A stretch of 64,000 nt of DNA from Marinomonas profundi (GCF_020694005.1 NZ_CP073013.1:1870578-1934577); one strand, 5' to 3'. Shown: positions 50,718-61,095, counted from the stretch's first letter. Notes: generated from the letters alone by a model not told the origin. Numbers and translations: made by a program.

Positions 50718-53501
50718 TTAATGCGCCTCGTCCCAGTTGTCTCCAACCCCCGCTTCAACCAGCAAAGGCACGTCAATCTGACTACTATTCTGCATGATGT
50801 CGACGATTTTTTCTTTGGCAGCGTCGATGTCTTTTTCAGCCACTTCGAAGATGAGTTCATCGTGTACTTGCATGATCATTTTTACATCTAGGTCGGTGCT
50901 CTGCAGCCAGTCGTGCATTTTGATCATGGCGCGTTTGATGATGTCGGCGGCGGAGCCTTGCATCGGGGCGTTGATGGCGGTGCGTTCGGCGGCTTGGCGC
51001 ATCATGGCGTTTTTCGCTTTGATGTCTGGTAGGTACAAGCGGCGGCCGTAGATGGTTTCGACATAGCCTTTTTCTTTCGCGCTTTCGCGGGTGTTTTCCA
51101 TGTATTGCTGTACGCCGGGGTAACGTTCGAAGTAGCGTTTGATGTACTTGCCTGCTTCTGGACGACCAATGCCCAGTTGTTTCGCTAGACCAAAGGCCGA
51201 CATGCCGTAGATCAAGCCGAAGTTGATGGCTTTGGCGCGGCGGCGTTGTTCTGTGGTGACCTCGTCTAGGCTGACTTCGAAGACTTCCGCGGCGGTGGCT
51301 TTGTGCACGTCGGCGTCTTTGGTGAAGGCGTCTAATAAGCCCGGATCTTGTGACAAGTGCGCCATGATGCGTAATTCCACTTGCGAGTAATCGGCCGCGA
51401 CTAGCTTGTAGCCCGCTGGTGCGATAAAAGCTTGGCGAATACGACGACCTTCCGCAGAACGGATGGGGATGTTTTGCAAGTTCGGATCCGTCGACGACAA
51501 ACGACCAGTCGCGGTGATGGCTTGGTGGTAAGAGGTATGAATGCGGCCGGTTTTTTGGATCATTTCTGGCAGTTTGTCTGTGTAAGTGGATTTCAGCTTA
51601 GACAGTGTGCGGTGTTCCATGATCAAGCGTGGCAGTTCATGGTCTTGCGCCAGTTCTTGCAAGATAGGTTCGGCCGTGGAGGGCTGACCTTTGGGGGTTT
51701 TCTTGATCACTGGCAAGCCTTGTTTTTCAAACAAGATCACTTGCAGTTGCTTGGGCGAGCTTAGGTTGAAGCTTTCACCCGCTTCTTCGTGGGCTTTGAT
51801 TTCCAGTTCTTGTAGCTTGCCAGCGATTTCACTGCTTTGAATATGTAAGAGTTCTGGGTCGATCAAGGCGCCGGTTTGTTCCATTTTCGCCAAGACCGGA
51901 ATCAATGGGCATTCGATGTCTTTAAAAATACTGACCAATTCTGGCGTCGCTTCGATTTTCGGCCAAATCGCTTCATGCAAACGCAAGGTGATGTCGGCGT
52001 CTTCGGCGGCGTAAAACGCCGCCACTTCTAGGTCGATTTGGTTAAAGGTTTTTTGCTTGGCACCTTTGCCGGCGATGTCTTCAAAGCTCACGTTGGTGTG
52101 GCCGAGGAACTTGCTGGCAAGGGTGTCCATATCGTGACGGGAGCTTACGGAATTGTACACGTACGATTCCAACATGGTGTCGTAAGCGATGCCGCGTAAG
52201 GTAATGCCGTAGTTGTTGAGTACGTTGGCGTCGTATTTTAGGTGTTGGCCGACTTTCGCTTGGCTGTCGTCTTCTAACCAAGGTTTCAGCTGTTCGAGCA
52301 CCCAAGCGCGGTCTAGTTGTTCTGGCGCGCCTTCATAATCGTGCGCTACCGGAATATAGGCGGCTTCGCCCGCTTTGATGGAGAAGGACAGGCCAACCAG
52401 TTCCGCTGCCATGTAGTTCAGCGAGGTGGTTTCGGTATCGAAGGCGACCAGCTCAGCCGCTTGGATTTTCTCTAGCCAAACGCCAAAGGTTTCTTTATCC
52501 AATACCGTGGTGTAGTTGGCTTCTAGATCAGATTTAACCGGTGTGTCGACTTGGCCGTTTTGTTCAGAGGAAATATTGCCCATGGTGTCGCTGGCGGATT
52601 CGACGTTTGGGGCTTTGTCTAGGTCGGTCAGCCAAGTTTTAAATTCTAGTTTGGCATACCATTCACGTAGGGTGTCTTTGTCGGCTTCGCCGTTTTTCAA
52701 TTCGAGGGAGTTGAAGGGCAGTTCCACGTCGCATTTGATGGTGGCTAAGGTGTAAGACAGCTCGGCCATTTCTTTGTTGTCGACCATTTTTTGCTTCATG
52801 GTTTTGGAACCACGAAAGCCCAAATCGGCGATCTCGTCTAGGCGATTGTAAATGTCTTTGATGCTGCCCAACCCTTGCAGCAAGGCAAGGGCGGTTTTTT
52901 CACCCACGCCGGGTACGCCGGGGATGTTATCGACCTTGTCGCCCATTAAGGCTAAGTAATCGATGATAAGTTCGGGTGGGATGCCGAATTTATCTTTCAC
53001 GCCTTGGATGTCCATGACGGTGTTGTTCATGGTGTTCACTAGGGTGACTTTTTCGTTGACCAGCTGTGCCATGTCTTTATCGCCCGTGGAAACAACGACC
53101 TCGCGGCCCGCTTCACCCACTTGTTTGGCGATGGTGCCGATCACGTCGTCGGCTTCTACGTTATCGATGATCACCAGTGGCAAGCCCATGGCTTCCACCA
53201 TGCGGTGAATCGGCTCGATTTGTGGACGAAGATCGTCCGGCATGGGCGGGCGGTGGGCTTTGTATTCGCTGTAGATCTCGTCGCGGAAGGTTTTGCCCTT
53301 GGCGTCGAAGATGATCACCATCGGCGAATCTGGGTAGGTTTTGATGAGGCTGCGGATCATGCTGATCACACCGCGTGTGGCGTTGGTCGGGTGGCCGTCG
53401 CGGGTGTGCATCGGTGGAATCGCGTGGAATGCTCGGTAAAGGTAAGACGAACCGTCTACCAGAACCATAGGGGATGTTTGTGTTTTTGAATCCGTAGCCA
53501 A
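50718..53501 (-). CDS. polA: DNA polymerase I
   Basis: A 927-residue replication and repair polymerase, the usual full length. The 5' nuclease domain occupies about 1-290 (MVLVDGSSYLYRAFHAIPPM and VSTGDKDMAQLV). The proofreading exonuclease (about 335-520) keeps its acidic residues in VAFDTETTSLNYM and YAAEDADITLRL. Polymerase motifs A, B and C are DYSQVELRIMAHLS, RRAKAINFGLIYGMSAFG and MQVHDELIFEVAE. The frame begins with TTG 53501, preceded by AGAGG; ATG 53468 is an alternative. It is divergent from thrB2, as in Pseudomonas-type genomes. Confidence 0.95.
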   Translation of the reverse strand: MATDSKTQTSPMVLVDGSSYLYRAFHAIPPMHTRDGHPTNATRGVISMIRSLIKTYPDSPMVIIFDAKGKTFRDEIYSEYKAHRPPMPDDLRPQIEPIHRMVEAMGLPLVIIDNVEADDVIGTIAKQVGEAGREVVVSTGDKDMAQLVNEKVTLVNTMNNTVMDIQGVKDKFGIPPELIIDYLALMGDKVDNIPGVPGVGEKTALALLQGLGSIKDIYNRLDEIADLGFRGSKTMKQKMVDNKEMAELSYTLATIKCDVELPFNSLELKNGEADKDTLREWYAKLEFKTWLTDLDKAPNVESASDTMGNISSEQNGQVDTPVKSDLEANYTTVLDKETFGVWLEKIQAAELVAFDTETTSLNYMAAELVGLSFSIKAGEAAYIPVAHDYEGAPEQLDRAWVLEQLKPWLEDDSQAKVGQHLKYDANVLNNYGITLRGIAYDTMLESYVYNSVSSRHDMDTLASKFLGHTNVSFEDIAGKGAKQKTFNQIDLEVAAFYAAEDADITLRLHEAIWPKIEATPELVSIFKDIECPLIPVLAKMEQTGALIDPELLHIQSSEIAGKLQELEIKAHEEAGESFNLSSPKQLQVILFEKQGLPVIKKTPKGQPSTAEPILQELAQDHELPRLIMEHRTLSKLKSTYTDKLPEMIQKTGRIHTSYHQAITATGRLSSTDPNLQNIPIRSAEGRRIRQAFIAPAGYKLVAADYSQVELRIMAHLSQDPGLLDAFTKDADVHKATAAEVFEVSLDEVTTEQRRRAKAINFGLIYGMSAFGLAKQLGIGRPEAGKYIKRYFERYPGVQQYMENTRESAKEKGYVETIYGRRLYLPDIKAKNAMMRQAAERTAINAPMQGSAADIIKRAMIKMHDWLQSTDLDVKMIMQVHDELIFEVAEKDIDAAKEKIVDIMQNSSQIDVPLLVEAGVGDNWDEAH

Positions 53502-53674
53502 AATAGAACCTCTTTTTAATCGGCGGTTATGGGCTCTATTCTATGTGTTTATGATGAATTTTTCAGTGTTAAAGATGAATTTATACTTGGTTAATTGACC
53601 TTTTGATGCTTATTGTGGAGCATAGGCGCTTCTTTTTTCATTCCATCTTTTTTTAGACAACAATAGGTAAAAAC

Positions 53675-54637
53675 TTGGCTGTTTACACTTCCCTTTCTGA
53701 CTCTGACATGCGGGCCTTAGTGGCCGATTATTATTTAGGTGAACTGGTTTCGTTCCAAGGTATTTCCGGCGGTGTCGAAAACACCAATTATTTTTTGACC
53801 ACGACAACGGGCAAATACGTGGTGACCTTGTTTGAAGAATTTCAGTTAGAAGAGGTGCCTTACTTTTTAGATGTGGTCGCGCATTTGAAACACAAAGGTT
53901 TTAATGTTCCTGCTGCTTTGATCGACATTCATGGTGAGCGACTACGCGAAGTAAATGGCCGACCAACCATTATTGTCGATTGTTTCCCCGGCAGCGAGTT
54001 AAAAAGCACCGATGAGGTTGCTTGTCGTTTGATGGGGGAAGCCTTGGCGAAGTTACACATTGCGGGTGAAGATTTCCCTGTTCATCGTGACAGTCATCGA
54101 GGCATGGCGTGGTGGCATAAAACGAGCGCCGCGATTGAGTTACAGTTGGAACCCGAACAAGCGCAATTGTTGTTCGCGCAAATCGCTGAATTCGATGCCT
54201 TTATTGCAGAGCATCCTGATCTGCCTAAAACCACCATTCATGGGGATTTGTTTTATAACAACACCTTGTTTGAAGGTCATAAACTCTCGGCCATTATCGA
54301 TTTCTACAACGCGTGTCATTCTTGGGTGATGTATGACTTAGCCATTGTGGTGAACGATTGGTGTTCTGATATGGCAACAGGCGAATTAGATAAAGCCAAA
54401 TACAAGGCGTTGATAAAAGCCTATTTGCACGAGCGAGAAGTCAGCTCTGAGGAAGTTCTAGCGTGGCCTTATATGTTGCGTATTGCGGCATTGCGTTTTT
54501 GGTTGTCTCGCTTGGAAGCTTGGCATGGCGCGAAACATGATCCTGAGCGTTTGGCGCAGCAGCATGATCCTCGTGAGTTTCAGCGTATTTTAGAAGCTCG
54601 GGTACGATATGCTCCGGCGTTGGTGGACTCTCTATGA
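53675..54637 (+). CDS. thrB: Homoserine kinase (APH-fold type)
   Basis: A 320-residue kinase of the aminoglycoside phosphotransferase fold (ThrB2) that phosphorylates homoserine for threonine synthesis. Motifs are GGVENTNYFLTTTTGKYVVT (nucleotide loop), the catalytic HGDLFYNNTLFEG and IIDFYNACHSWVMYDLA. It starts with TTG 53675 behind AGGT. Relatives in Pseudomonas lie at the same place next to polA. The stop overlaps the DUF1007 gene (ATGA). Confidence 0.88.
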   Translation: MAVYTSLSDSDMRALVADYYLGELVSFQGISGGVENTNYFLTTTTGKYVVTLFEEFQLEEVPYFLDVVAHLKHKGFNVPAALIDIHGERLREVNGRPTIIVDCFPGSELKSTDEVACRLMGEALAKLHIAGEDFPVHRDSHRGMAWWHKTSAAIELQLEPEQAQLLFAQIAEFDAFIAEHPDLPKTTIHGDLFYNNTLFEGHKLSAIIDFYNACHSWVMYDLAIVVNDWCSDMATGELDKAKYKALIKAYLHEREVSSEEVLAWPYMLRIAALRFWLSRLEAWHGAKHDPERLAQQHDPREFQRILEARVRYAPALVDSL

Positions 54638-55206
54638 GACAAGCGGTGCGTTATTTGAGTGTTTTTTTCAGTGCGTTGTTTGCTGTTTCAGCGATGGCGC
54701 ACCCACACGTTTGGGTCGATTCTCAATATCGCGTTAATGTCGATCAAGCAACCATTGAAACGCTTGAGGCGACCTGGGGTTTAGATCTTTTTACCTCGAC
54801 CAGTTTAATTGTCGAATACGATGTTGACGGTGATGGTGAATTAACGGGGCAAGAAAAGCTCGATATGATCGAGGTGTTGAAGAGCTTTGATCAATACGGC
54901 TTTTTTATCAAAATGAAGCAAGATGGCGCCGATATTGTACCCAATGAGGTACAGGTATTGGATGTTCGCGTTCGCGATCAGATGCTATGGATTCGCCTCG
55001 GTATTGCGCTGCCAACGCCAGTTAACCTTGAAACCTCGACCTTGAGCTTCGCGTTTGGCGACGATGAGTTGTATTTTGCCATGGAGCCTTTAGAAGAAGG
55101 TTTGGTGCGTTTGTCTGGTACTTTGTCTGAAACCTGCACCCCCATTGAGCGTGAAGCGGAAGAAACCTCGGTAGCGCTATGGGTGGATTTGACCTGCAAA
55201 CCCTAA
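54634..55206 (+). CDS. DUF1007 family periplasmic protein
   Basis: A 190-residue secreted protein with a signal peptide ending AMAHPHVWVDSQY; the HPHVW motif right after the cleavage site defines DUF1007 and probably binds a metal. An EF-hand-like loop DVDGDGELTGQE lies at about 68-79. Such proteins usually accompany NiCoT-type metal transporters. Here the transporter of that type is 7 kb away at 62044, separated by unrelated genes, so the pair seems to have been split. Confidence 0.8.
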   Translation: MRQAVRYLSVFFSALFAVSAMAHPHVWVDSQYRVNVDQATIETLEATWGLDLFTSTSLIVEYDVDGDGELTGQEKLDMIEVLKSFDQYGFFIKMKQDGADIVPNEVQVLDVRVRDQMLWIRLGIALPTPVNLETSTLSFAFGDDELYFAMEPLEEGLVRLSGTLSETCTPIEREAEETSVALWVDLTCKP

Positions 55207-55246
55207 CGCTATTCCTCTTATTTTAGCGCCTTTAAGGTAGAAGCAC

Positions 55247-55882
55247 ATGTTAGAGCATTTTCAATGGTTGCCGTTTTTAGCGACCATTACTTTGTTGACG
55301 ATGAGCCCCGGTGTAGACACGATTATCGTCATGCGTAACGCTGCAGCGGGTGGTTGGCGATTGGGCTTTTTGACCAGTTTGGGGATTTGCATGGGCCTGT
55401 TTGCTCATGCGACTGTGTCGGCGTTAGGTTTGTCGGTGATTCTACTGGGCTCGGCTGGGTTGTTTACCGCGTTCAAGTTGGTGGGCGCGGCGTATCTGGT
55501 GTATTTGGGGGTACAAGCTGTTCGCAGTGCGATGAAGCCGGTGGGAATGACGTTTAAAGACGCTAAGAGTGCAAAGGCATTGACGGCGTGGGGCAGCTTT
55601 CGTCAGGGGATTTTGTCGAATGTGTTGAACCCTAAGCCGATTATTTTCTACATGGCGTTCTTGCCGCAGTTTATTGATCCGAGTCATTCGGCGTTGGCGC
55701 AATCGCTTTTTATGGCGTCTCTTCACTTTATCATCGCGATGCTGTGGCAAACGTTTCTGGCGCTTATGGTGCATAAAGCGCGAGTCTGGCTGGCGCGACC
55801 CAAAGTGGCGCAGGTGTTAGATGGTTTAACGGGCGTCTTGCTGTTGGGCTTCGGTGTAAAGCTGGCCTTGAGCCAACGTTAA
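55247..55882 (+). CDS. LysE family amino-acid exporter
   Basis: A 211-residue RhtB/LysE-type protein with six helices. The N-terminal TITLLTMSPGVDTIIVMRNA and central GILSNVLNPKPIIFYMAFLP are family signatures. AAGGTAG precedes the ATG. It probably exports amino acids or their derivatives such as homoserine lactones or threonine, fitting a position two genes from homoserine kinase (inference). Confidence 0.87.
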   Translation: MLEHFQWLPFLATITLLTMSPGVDTIIVMRNAAAGGWRLGFLTSLGICMGLFAHATVSALGLSVILLGSAGLFTAFKLVGAAYLVYLGVQAVRSAMKPVGMTFKDAKSAKALTAWGSFRQGILSNVLNPKPIIFYMAFLPQFIDPSHSALAQSLFMASLHFIIAMLWQTFLALMVHKARVWLARPKVAQVLDGLTGVLLLGFGVKLALSQR

Positions 55883-55932
55883 TCGTTCACTGGTTTATCG
55901 TTTACTGGTTATTGTCTACTGATTAGGCCATT

Positions 55933-56490
55933 TTAGGAAGGCGAGTTTGACGTGGTGCAGACGCCTTCCATTAACACTAATTCTATTATGGTTAATACTC
56001 TTGTTCTGGGCACTCGTCCTAGACGCTCTGCTTCTATCATGGTGAAGAATAAACCATGGAAGCATTCTGTAATTACCGCCGCACTAACGTCTACTCGGAA
56101 GTGACCACTTTGTTGGCCCTTTAAGAAGAAGGCATCGAGTTTTTCTTGTGCTTTTGTGCACTCGCAGTTTTCTAATAGCTCTGGTTGCCAGTGTTGAATG
56201 GTAAAGAGCGTTAACTCTTTATTTTTATAGCAGTTTTCCAGCAGTTTTCGTACCCCTTCTCTTGGCTGTGCCGTGTCTAAATTAGCGTCTTCTATCGCCA
56301 GTTTATAGGCGTTCATACTGCTGCTCTGTAGTCTTTCTAGCAGGCTTTCTCTAGTGGGGCAAAAACGATACAAGGTGGCTTTACTCACCCCGACGGCACA
56401 GGCAAGTTCTTGTAGTGACGCTCGTGGATGTTCCACTAATGCAAGCGCCAGTGCGTTCTGTAATGCCTCGTTTGTTTCGTGCTCAGCCAT
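55933..56490 (-). CDS. TetR family repressor of the RND efflux operon
   Basis: A 185-residue regulator with an N-terminal helix-turn-helix (about 22-45: LQELACAVGVSKATLYRFCP) and a helical ligand-binding part. It is divergent from the RND efflux genes, the standard arrangement for a local repressor. A perfect palindrome at 56643-56668 in the shared intergenic region is its probable operator. Confidence 0.85.
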   Translation of the reverse strand: MAEHETNEALQNALALALVEHPRASLQELACAVGVSKATLYRFCPTRESLLERLQSSSMNAYKLAIEDANLDTAQPREGVRKLLENCYKNKELTLFTIQHWQPELLENCECTKAQEKLDAFFLKGQQSGHFRVDVSAAVITECFHGLFFTMIEAERLGRVPRTRVLTIIELVLMEGVCTTSNSPS

Positions 56491-56642
56491 ATCAGTATCC
56501 AGTTTACGTTTGAATAACCATATTTCATGATGGTTTATTATGTTACTCGTTTTTTGTGCCTTAGTGATTTTACGCAGAATATCTTTTATATGAAATCTTA
56601 TATGCCAGTAAAAAGCAGAAATAAAAAGAACTTTATTGGAAT

Positions 56643-56668
56643 CAAATGAATCATTATAGATTCATTTG
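56643..56668. promoter_or_regulatory. Palindromic operator of the TetR regulator
   Basis: CAAATGAATC (56643-56652) and GATTCATTTG (56659-56668) form a perfect 10-bp inverted repeat with a 6-bp spacer. It lies 61 bases before the efflux operon start, where binding would cover the promoter. Confidence 0.7.
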
Positions 56669-56728
56669 GGTCATTTTAATACTATTAGAAACTGTTTTAT
56701 CTCTGGCAAAAATATAAGGTATTAACCA

Positions 56729-57874
56729 ATGATACGAATTCTCAAGAATGGACGAACGTTGCTACCGGCTTTGGTGGTGTTATTGATAGTGTCTGGCTGT
56801 ACCCCAAGTGAGCCAGAGGCCCAAGTTAGTTCTCCTGCCAGTGCAAGAGCCGCTACCGTGATGGCTGTGCAACCGGTTGAATATGAAGAAAATGCGATTT
56901 TGCCGGGTCGAGTTGAACCGATCCGTGAGGCGGAAGTGCGCGCTCGTGTTCCTGGTATTGTACTGCACAGAAAGTTTGTCGAAGGGTCTGATGTTAAGGC
57001 AGGCGATGTGTTGTTTGAAATTGATCCAGCGTCCTTAAAAATCGCCCTTGCGCGTGCGAAAGGTGAGCTAGCCCGAGCAGAAGCAACCGTATTTGATGCA
57101 AAAGTATTGGTGGATCGTTATGCCCCTTTATTAGAGTCTCAAGCGGTGAGTAAGCAAGTATTTGATGCGGCGCAAGCGGCTTATCTGAGTGCAAACGCAG
57201 CGGTTATTTCGGCGAAAGCGGACGTGGACAATGCAGAACTGAACCTTGATTATGCAACGGTTCGCGCCCCTATTTCTGGGCGAATTGGGCGAGCAAATGT
57301 CAGTGAAGGTATGTTGGTGGGTCAAGGCGACACCACCTTGTTAGCCACGATTCAGCAGCTTGATCCTGTGTACATCGATTTCACTCAGTCCGTGACCGAT
57401 AGCTTGAAATATCAACAATCTGTAGAAGAGCGCGCTGCCACTAACAGCACGATATTAATGGCTAAGTTGGATGGTTATAATACGTTTTTTGAAGGTGAAT
57501 TATTATTCTCTGACAGTCAGGTTGATGAAAAAACCGGTAACGTCGTGTTACGTGGTCTGTTCCCTAATCCGAATGCAGTACTGTTGCCAGGTATGTATGT
57601 GCGCGTTAAAGCGGTGCAATCTCACTCTGCTCAAGCAATTTTGATTCCTCAGCGTGCTGTTATGCGCGGTCACGACGGCCGAGCATTTGTGTATGTTGTT
57701 AATGATCAAAATACCGTGGAATCTCGCCCTGTAGAAACGGGTTCAATGGCGCAAAACTTGTGGCGTATTACGGAAGGTTTGCAAGCCGAAGAAAAGGTAA
57801 TTATAGACAACGCTGCTATGTATCAAGCGGGCGAAAAGGTAACAACATCCGTTAAATTGGCCTCAAATTCGTAG
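56729..57874 (+). CDS. RND efflux periplasmic adaptor (AcrA-like lipoprotein)
   Basis: A 381-residue membrane fusion protein. The lipobox is LIVSGC (Cys at about 24). Domain order follows the family: barrel-sandwich part with EIDPASLKIALARAKGELA, alpha-hairpin about 95-160, YATVRAPISGRIGRANVSEG and a C-terminal beta-barrel with LLPGMYVRVKA. It links the inner-membrane pump to an outer-membrane channel, which is not encoded here. Confidence 0.9.
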   Translation: MIRILKNGRTLLPALVVLLIVSGCTPSEPEAQVSSPASARAATVMAVQPVEYEENAILPGRVEPIREAEVRARVPGIVLHRKFVEGSDVKAGDVLFEIDPASLKIALARAKGELARAEATVFDAKVLVDRYAPLLESQAVSKQVFDAAQAAYLSANAAVISAKADVDNAELNLDYATVRAPISGRIGRANVSEGMLVGQGDTTLLATIQQLDPVYIDFTQSVTDSLKYQQSVEERAATNSTILMAKLDGYNTFFEGELLFSDSQVDEKTGNVVLRGLFPNPNAVLLPGMYVRVKAVQSHSAQAILIPQRAVMRGHDGRAFVYVVNDQNTVESRPVETGSMAQNLWRITEGLQAEEKVIIDNAAMYQAGEKVTTSVKLASNS

Positions 57875-57925
57875 TTTTTCTTATTTTATCTTAACTGTTA
57901 AGACGTTTCCTTAGAGGCTGAATGC

Positions 57926-60900
57926 ATGTCTAATTTTTTCATTGCTCGACCCAATTTTGCTTGGGTCATGGCAATCTTTATTTTTTGCGCGGGTTTGTTG
58001 GCGTTGCCCACTTTACCTGTGTCGCAATTCCCAGTGGTTGCACCACCGCAAATTGCGATTACAGCAACGTATCCCGGTGCGTCTGCTCAAGTATTAGTTG
58101 ACTCGGTAACCAGCGTTATTGAGGAAGAGTTAAATGGCGCGAAAGGTTTGCTCTATTTTGATTCCTCCAGTAACTCAAACGGTATTTCCCAGATTACGGC
58201 GTCTTTTGAACCGGGTACGGACCCTGATTTGGCTCAGGTTGATATTCAAAACCGACTTAAAAAAGCCGAGGCGCGTTTACCCAGCAGTGTTATTACTCAA
58301 GGTGTGCAAGTAGACCAAGCCAGTTCTGGTTTCTTGATGATGTATGCTTTGACATTTAAAGGCGACGATTCTTCTAAGAGTATTGTGCGTTTGGCTGATT
58401 TTGGCGCCCGCAATATGAACAACAATATTCGTCGTGTAGAGGGTGTGGGTAAACTGCAGTACTTCGGTACAGAAGCCGCGATGCGTGTCTGGGTGTCGCC
58501 AGAAAAATTGTTGAGCTACGGTTTATCCATTGGCGATATTAATACCGCCATTAGAAACCAAAACGTGCAAGTCCCAGCAGGCAGCTTTGGCGGTCGTCCA
58601 GCCGATGATGCACAAGAACTAACGGCCAGTCTGGTCGTCAAAGGCTTTTTGGAAGACCCTGAAGAGTTTGGCGATATTGTGTTGCGCAGTAACGCGGACG
58701 GCGCGGCGGTTTATTTAAGAGATGTAGCCCGAATCGAGTTGGGCAAGCAAGACTATAACTTTGAAACCCGCCTAAATGGTAAAAAAGCCATCATGGGAGC
58801 GGTTCAGTTATCGCCTGGTGCGAATGCGATCGAGACGGTAAAAGCGGTTAAAGCGCGTGCCGCTGAATTGGAAGAGAATTTTCCAGACGATATTCAGATT
58901 AGTTTTCCTTATGACACCTCTACATTCGTCAGTGCCGCGATTGAAAAGGTTATTTACACCTTAGTTGAAGCCATTGTCTTAGTGTTTTTGGTGATGCTGC
59001 TGTTTTTACAGAATTTTCGTTACACCCTGATTCCTACCATTGTGGTGCCGGTTTGTATTTCAGGCACCTTTGCGGTGATGTCTTTGATGGGCTTTTCGGT
59101 GAACATGATGACCATGTTTGGTATGGTGCTCGCCATTGGTATTTTGGTGGATGATGCCATTGTTGTGGTCGAGAATGTCGAGCGTATTATGGTGGAAGAA
59201 GGGCTTTCGCCACCAGCTGCCACGATTAAAGCCATGGGCCAAGTGTCTGGTGCGATTGTGGGTATTACCTTGGTGTTGTCTGCGGTGTTTGTACCGCTTG
59301 CCTTTATGAGCGGCTCGGTGGGGATTATTTATCAGCAGTTTTCCATGTCTCTGGCGGTGTCAATTATGTTGTCTGGGATCTTGGCGCTGACTTTTACGCC
59401 AGCCTTGTGTGCGACTTTGCTGAAACCGATCAACCAAGAAGAGCATCATGAAAAAAGCGGATTCTTTGGCTGGTTTAATCGGATATTTGCAGGTCTGACG
59501 AGTCGCTATACAGTATTAAATGGCAAGCTGGTAAACCGTTCAGGGCGCTTTATGCTGGTGTATCTTGTGCTGGTTATCGGCCTAGGTTATGCCTATGTGC
59601 GCTTGCCTGAATCTTTTGTGCCTACGGAAGATCAAGGTTACATGATTGTTGATATGCAGCTTCCGGCGGGTGCGACGTTTTCCCGAACCAACGAAACCAT
59701 GAAAGGCGCTGAGCAATTTTTGGGTCAACGGGATGCGGTTGAAAATGTCATTACCATAATGGGCTTTAGTTTCTCTGGTATGGGCGCGAATGCGGGTCTG
59801 TTATTTCCAACCTTTACTGATTGGTCAGAGCGCGAGCAGTCTGTATTGGATGAAACCGTGGCTTACAATCAATTCGCAGGCAGCATATCAGACGGCCGTT
59901 CTATGGCTGTTACGCCGCCACCTATTGAAGGTATGGGTAACTCGGGTGGTTTCTCGGTGCGTTTACAGGATCGTAGTAACCTAGGGCGAGAAGCGTTAAC
60001 AAACGCCCGTAATACACTGCTTGGTCAAGCGAATGCGTCGCCTATTATTGCTTACGCCATGATGGAGGGCTTGGAAGATGCGCCGCAGTTGAGAATCAAT
60101 ATAGATCGTAAAAAAGCGACGGCATTGGGCGTGGGCTTTGAGTCGATCAATAATGCCGTATCAACAGCTTATGGTTCTGCCACTGTGAATGATTTTGCCA
60201 ATGCGGGTCGTTTGCAGCGCGTTGTCGTGCAGGCTGATGTGGCCGATCGAATGACGCCAGAACGCGTATTGGAACTGCAAGTTCTTAATGACGAAGGCAA
60301 TCTTGTCCCGATGCGCTCTTTTGCGAGCAGTTCATGGGAAATAGGCCCTGTTCAAGTCTCCCGCTACAATGGTTATCCTGCCTATAAAATTTCAGGCAGC
60401 CCTATGCCGGGATACAGTTCAGGTGAGGCCATGGCGGAAATTGAGCGCATTATTAATACGCTGCCAAAAGGCATTGGTTATGAGTGGACGGGGTTGTCTT
60501 ATCAAGAAAAAGCCGCTGGTTCACAAGCGCCTATGCTGCTGACCATTTCTATTATGGTGGTTTTCTTGTTGCTGGTGGCGCTGTATGAAAGCTGGGCGAT
60601 TCCCTTGTCGGTTATTTTGATCATACCGATTGGCGCCTTGGGTGCGGTCGCGGCGGTCTTTTTGACAGGCATGTCGAATGATGTGTATTTCAAAGTTGGC
60701 TTAATCACGATTATTGGTTTGTCAGCGAAAAATGCGATCTTAATTGTGGAATTTGCCAAAGACCTTTATCAGCAAGGTTATTCTCTAAAAAACGCGGCAA
60801 TTCAAGCGGCTAAGTTGCGTTTTCGCCCTATTATTATGACGTCAATGGCGTTTATTCTAGGGGTTGTTCCGTTAACTCTGGCGACGGGTGCCGGTGCAGC

Positions 60901-61030
60901 GAGTCAGCATTCCTTGGGTGTGAGTGTTATTGGCGGGATGATTTCGGCAACTGTGTTGGGGGTGTTGTTCGTACCTGTGTTCTTTACATGGGTACTGGGG
61001 CGCGTCAAAAAAACACCTAACACCGACTAA
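57926..61030 (+). CDS. RND multidrug efflux transporter (AcrB-like, HAE1)
   Basis: A 1034-residue inner-membrane pump, the full HAE1 length. It begins MSNFFIARPNFAWVMAIFIF. Proton-relay acidic residues are in AIGILVDDAIVVVENVERIM, and the second half has GLSAKNAILIVEFAKDLYQ. Periplasmic pore domains are complete. Together with the adaptor and the TetR gene it forms a regulated drug or solvent efflux system; substrates cannot be read from sequence. Confidence 0.93.
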   Translation: MSNFFIARPNFAWVMAIFIFCAGLLALPTLPVSQFPVVAPPQIAITATYPGASAQVLVDSVTSVIEEELNGAKGLLYFDSSSNSNGISQITASFEPGTDPDLAQVDIQNRLKKAEARLPSSVITQGVQVDQASSGFLMMYALTFKGDDSSKSIVRLADFGARNMNNNIRRVEGVGKLQYFGTEAAMRVWVSPEKLLSYGLSIGDINTAIRNQNVQVPAGSFGGRPADDAQELTASLVVKGFLEDPEEFGDIVLRSNADGAAVYLRDVARIELGKQDYNFETRLNGKKAIMGAVQLSPGANAIETVKAVKARAAELEENFPDDIQISFPYDTSTFVSAAIEKVIYTLVEAIVLVFLVMLLFLQNFRYTLIPTIVVPVCISGTFAVMSLMGFSVNMMTMFGMVLAIGILVDDAIVVVENVERIMVEEGLSPPAATIKAMGQVSGAIVGITLVLSAVFVPLAFMSGSVGIIYQQFSMSLAVSIMLSGILALTFTPALCATLLKPINQEEHHEKSGFFGWFNRIFAGLTSRYTVLNGKLVNRSGRFMLVYLVLVIGLGYAYVRLPESFVPTEDQGYMIVDMQLPAGATFSRTNETMKGAEQFLGQRDAVENVITIMGFSFSGMGANAGLLFPTFTDWSEREQSVLDETVAYNQFAGSISDGRSMAVTPPPIEGMGNSGGFSVRLQDRSNLGREALTNARNTLLGQANASPIIAYAMMEGLEDAPQLRINIDRKKATALGVGFESINNAVSTAYGSATVNDFANAGRLQRVVVQADVADRMTPERVLELQVLNDEGNLVPMRSFASSSWEIGPVQVSRYNGYPAYKISGSPMPGYSSGEAMAEIERIINTLPKGIGYEWTGLSYQEKAAGSQAPMLLTISIMVVFLLLVALYESWAIPLSVILIIPIGALGAVAAVFLTGMSNDVYFKVGLITIIGLSAKNAILIVEFAKDLYQQGYSLKNAAIQAAKLRFRPIIMTSMAFILGVVPLTLATGAGAASQHSLGVSVIGGMISATVLGVLFVPVFFTWVLGRVKKTPNTD

Positions 61031-61052
61031 ATTTTTGCTTATCAAAACAACT

Positions 61053-61095
61053 AAGCCGTTGCAAAGTGTGACTTTGTAGCGGCTTTTCTTTTTTC
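61053..61095 (+). terminator. Terminator of the RND efflux operon
   Basis: AAGCCGTTGCAAAGT (61053-61067) pairs with ACTTTGTAGCGGCTT (61071-61085) with two G-U wobbles and is followed by TTCTTTTTTC. Confidence 0.88.
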
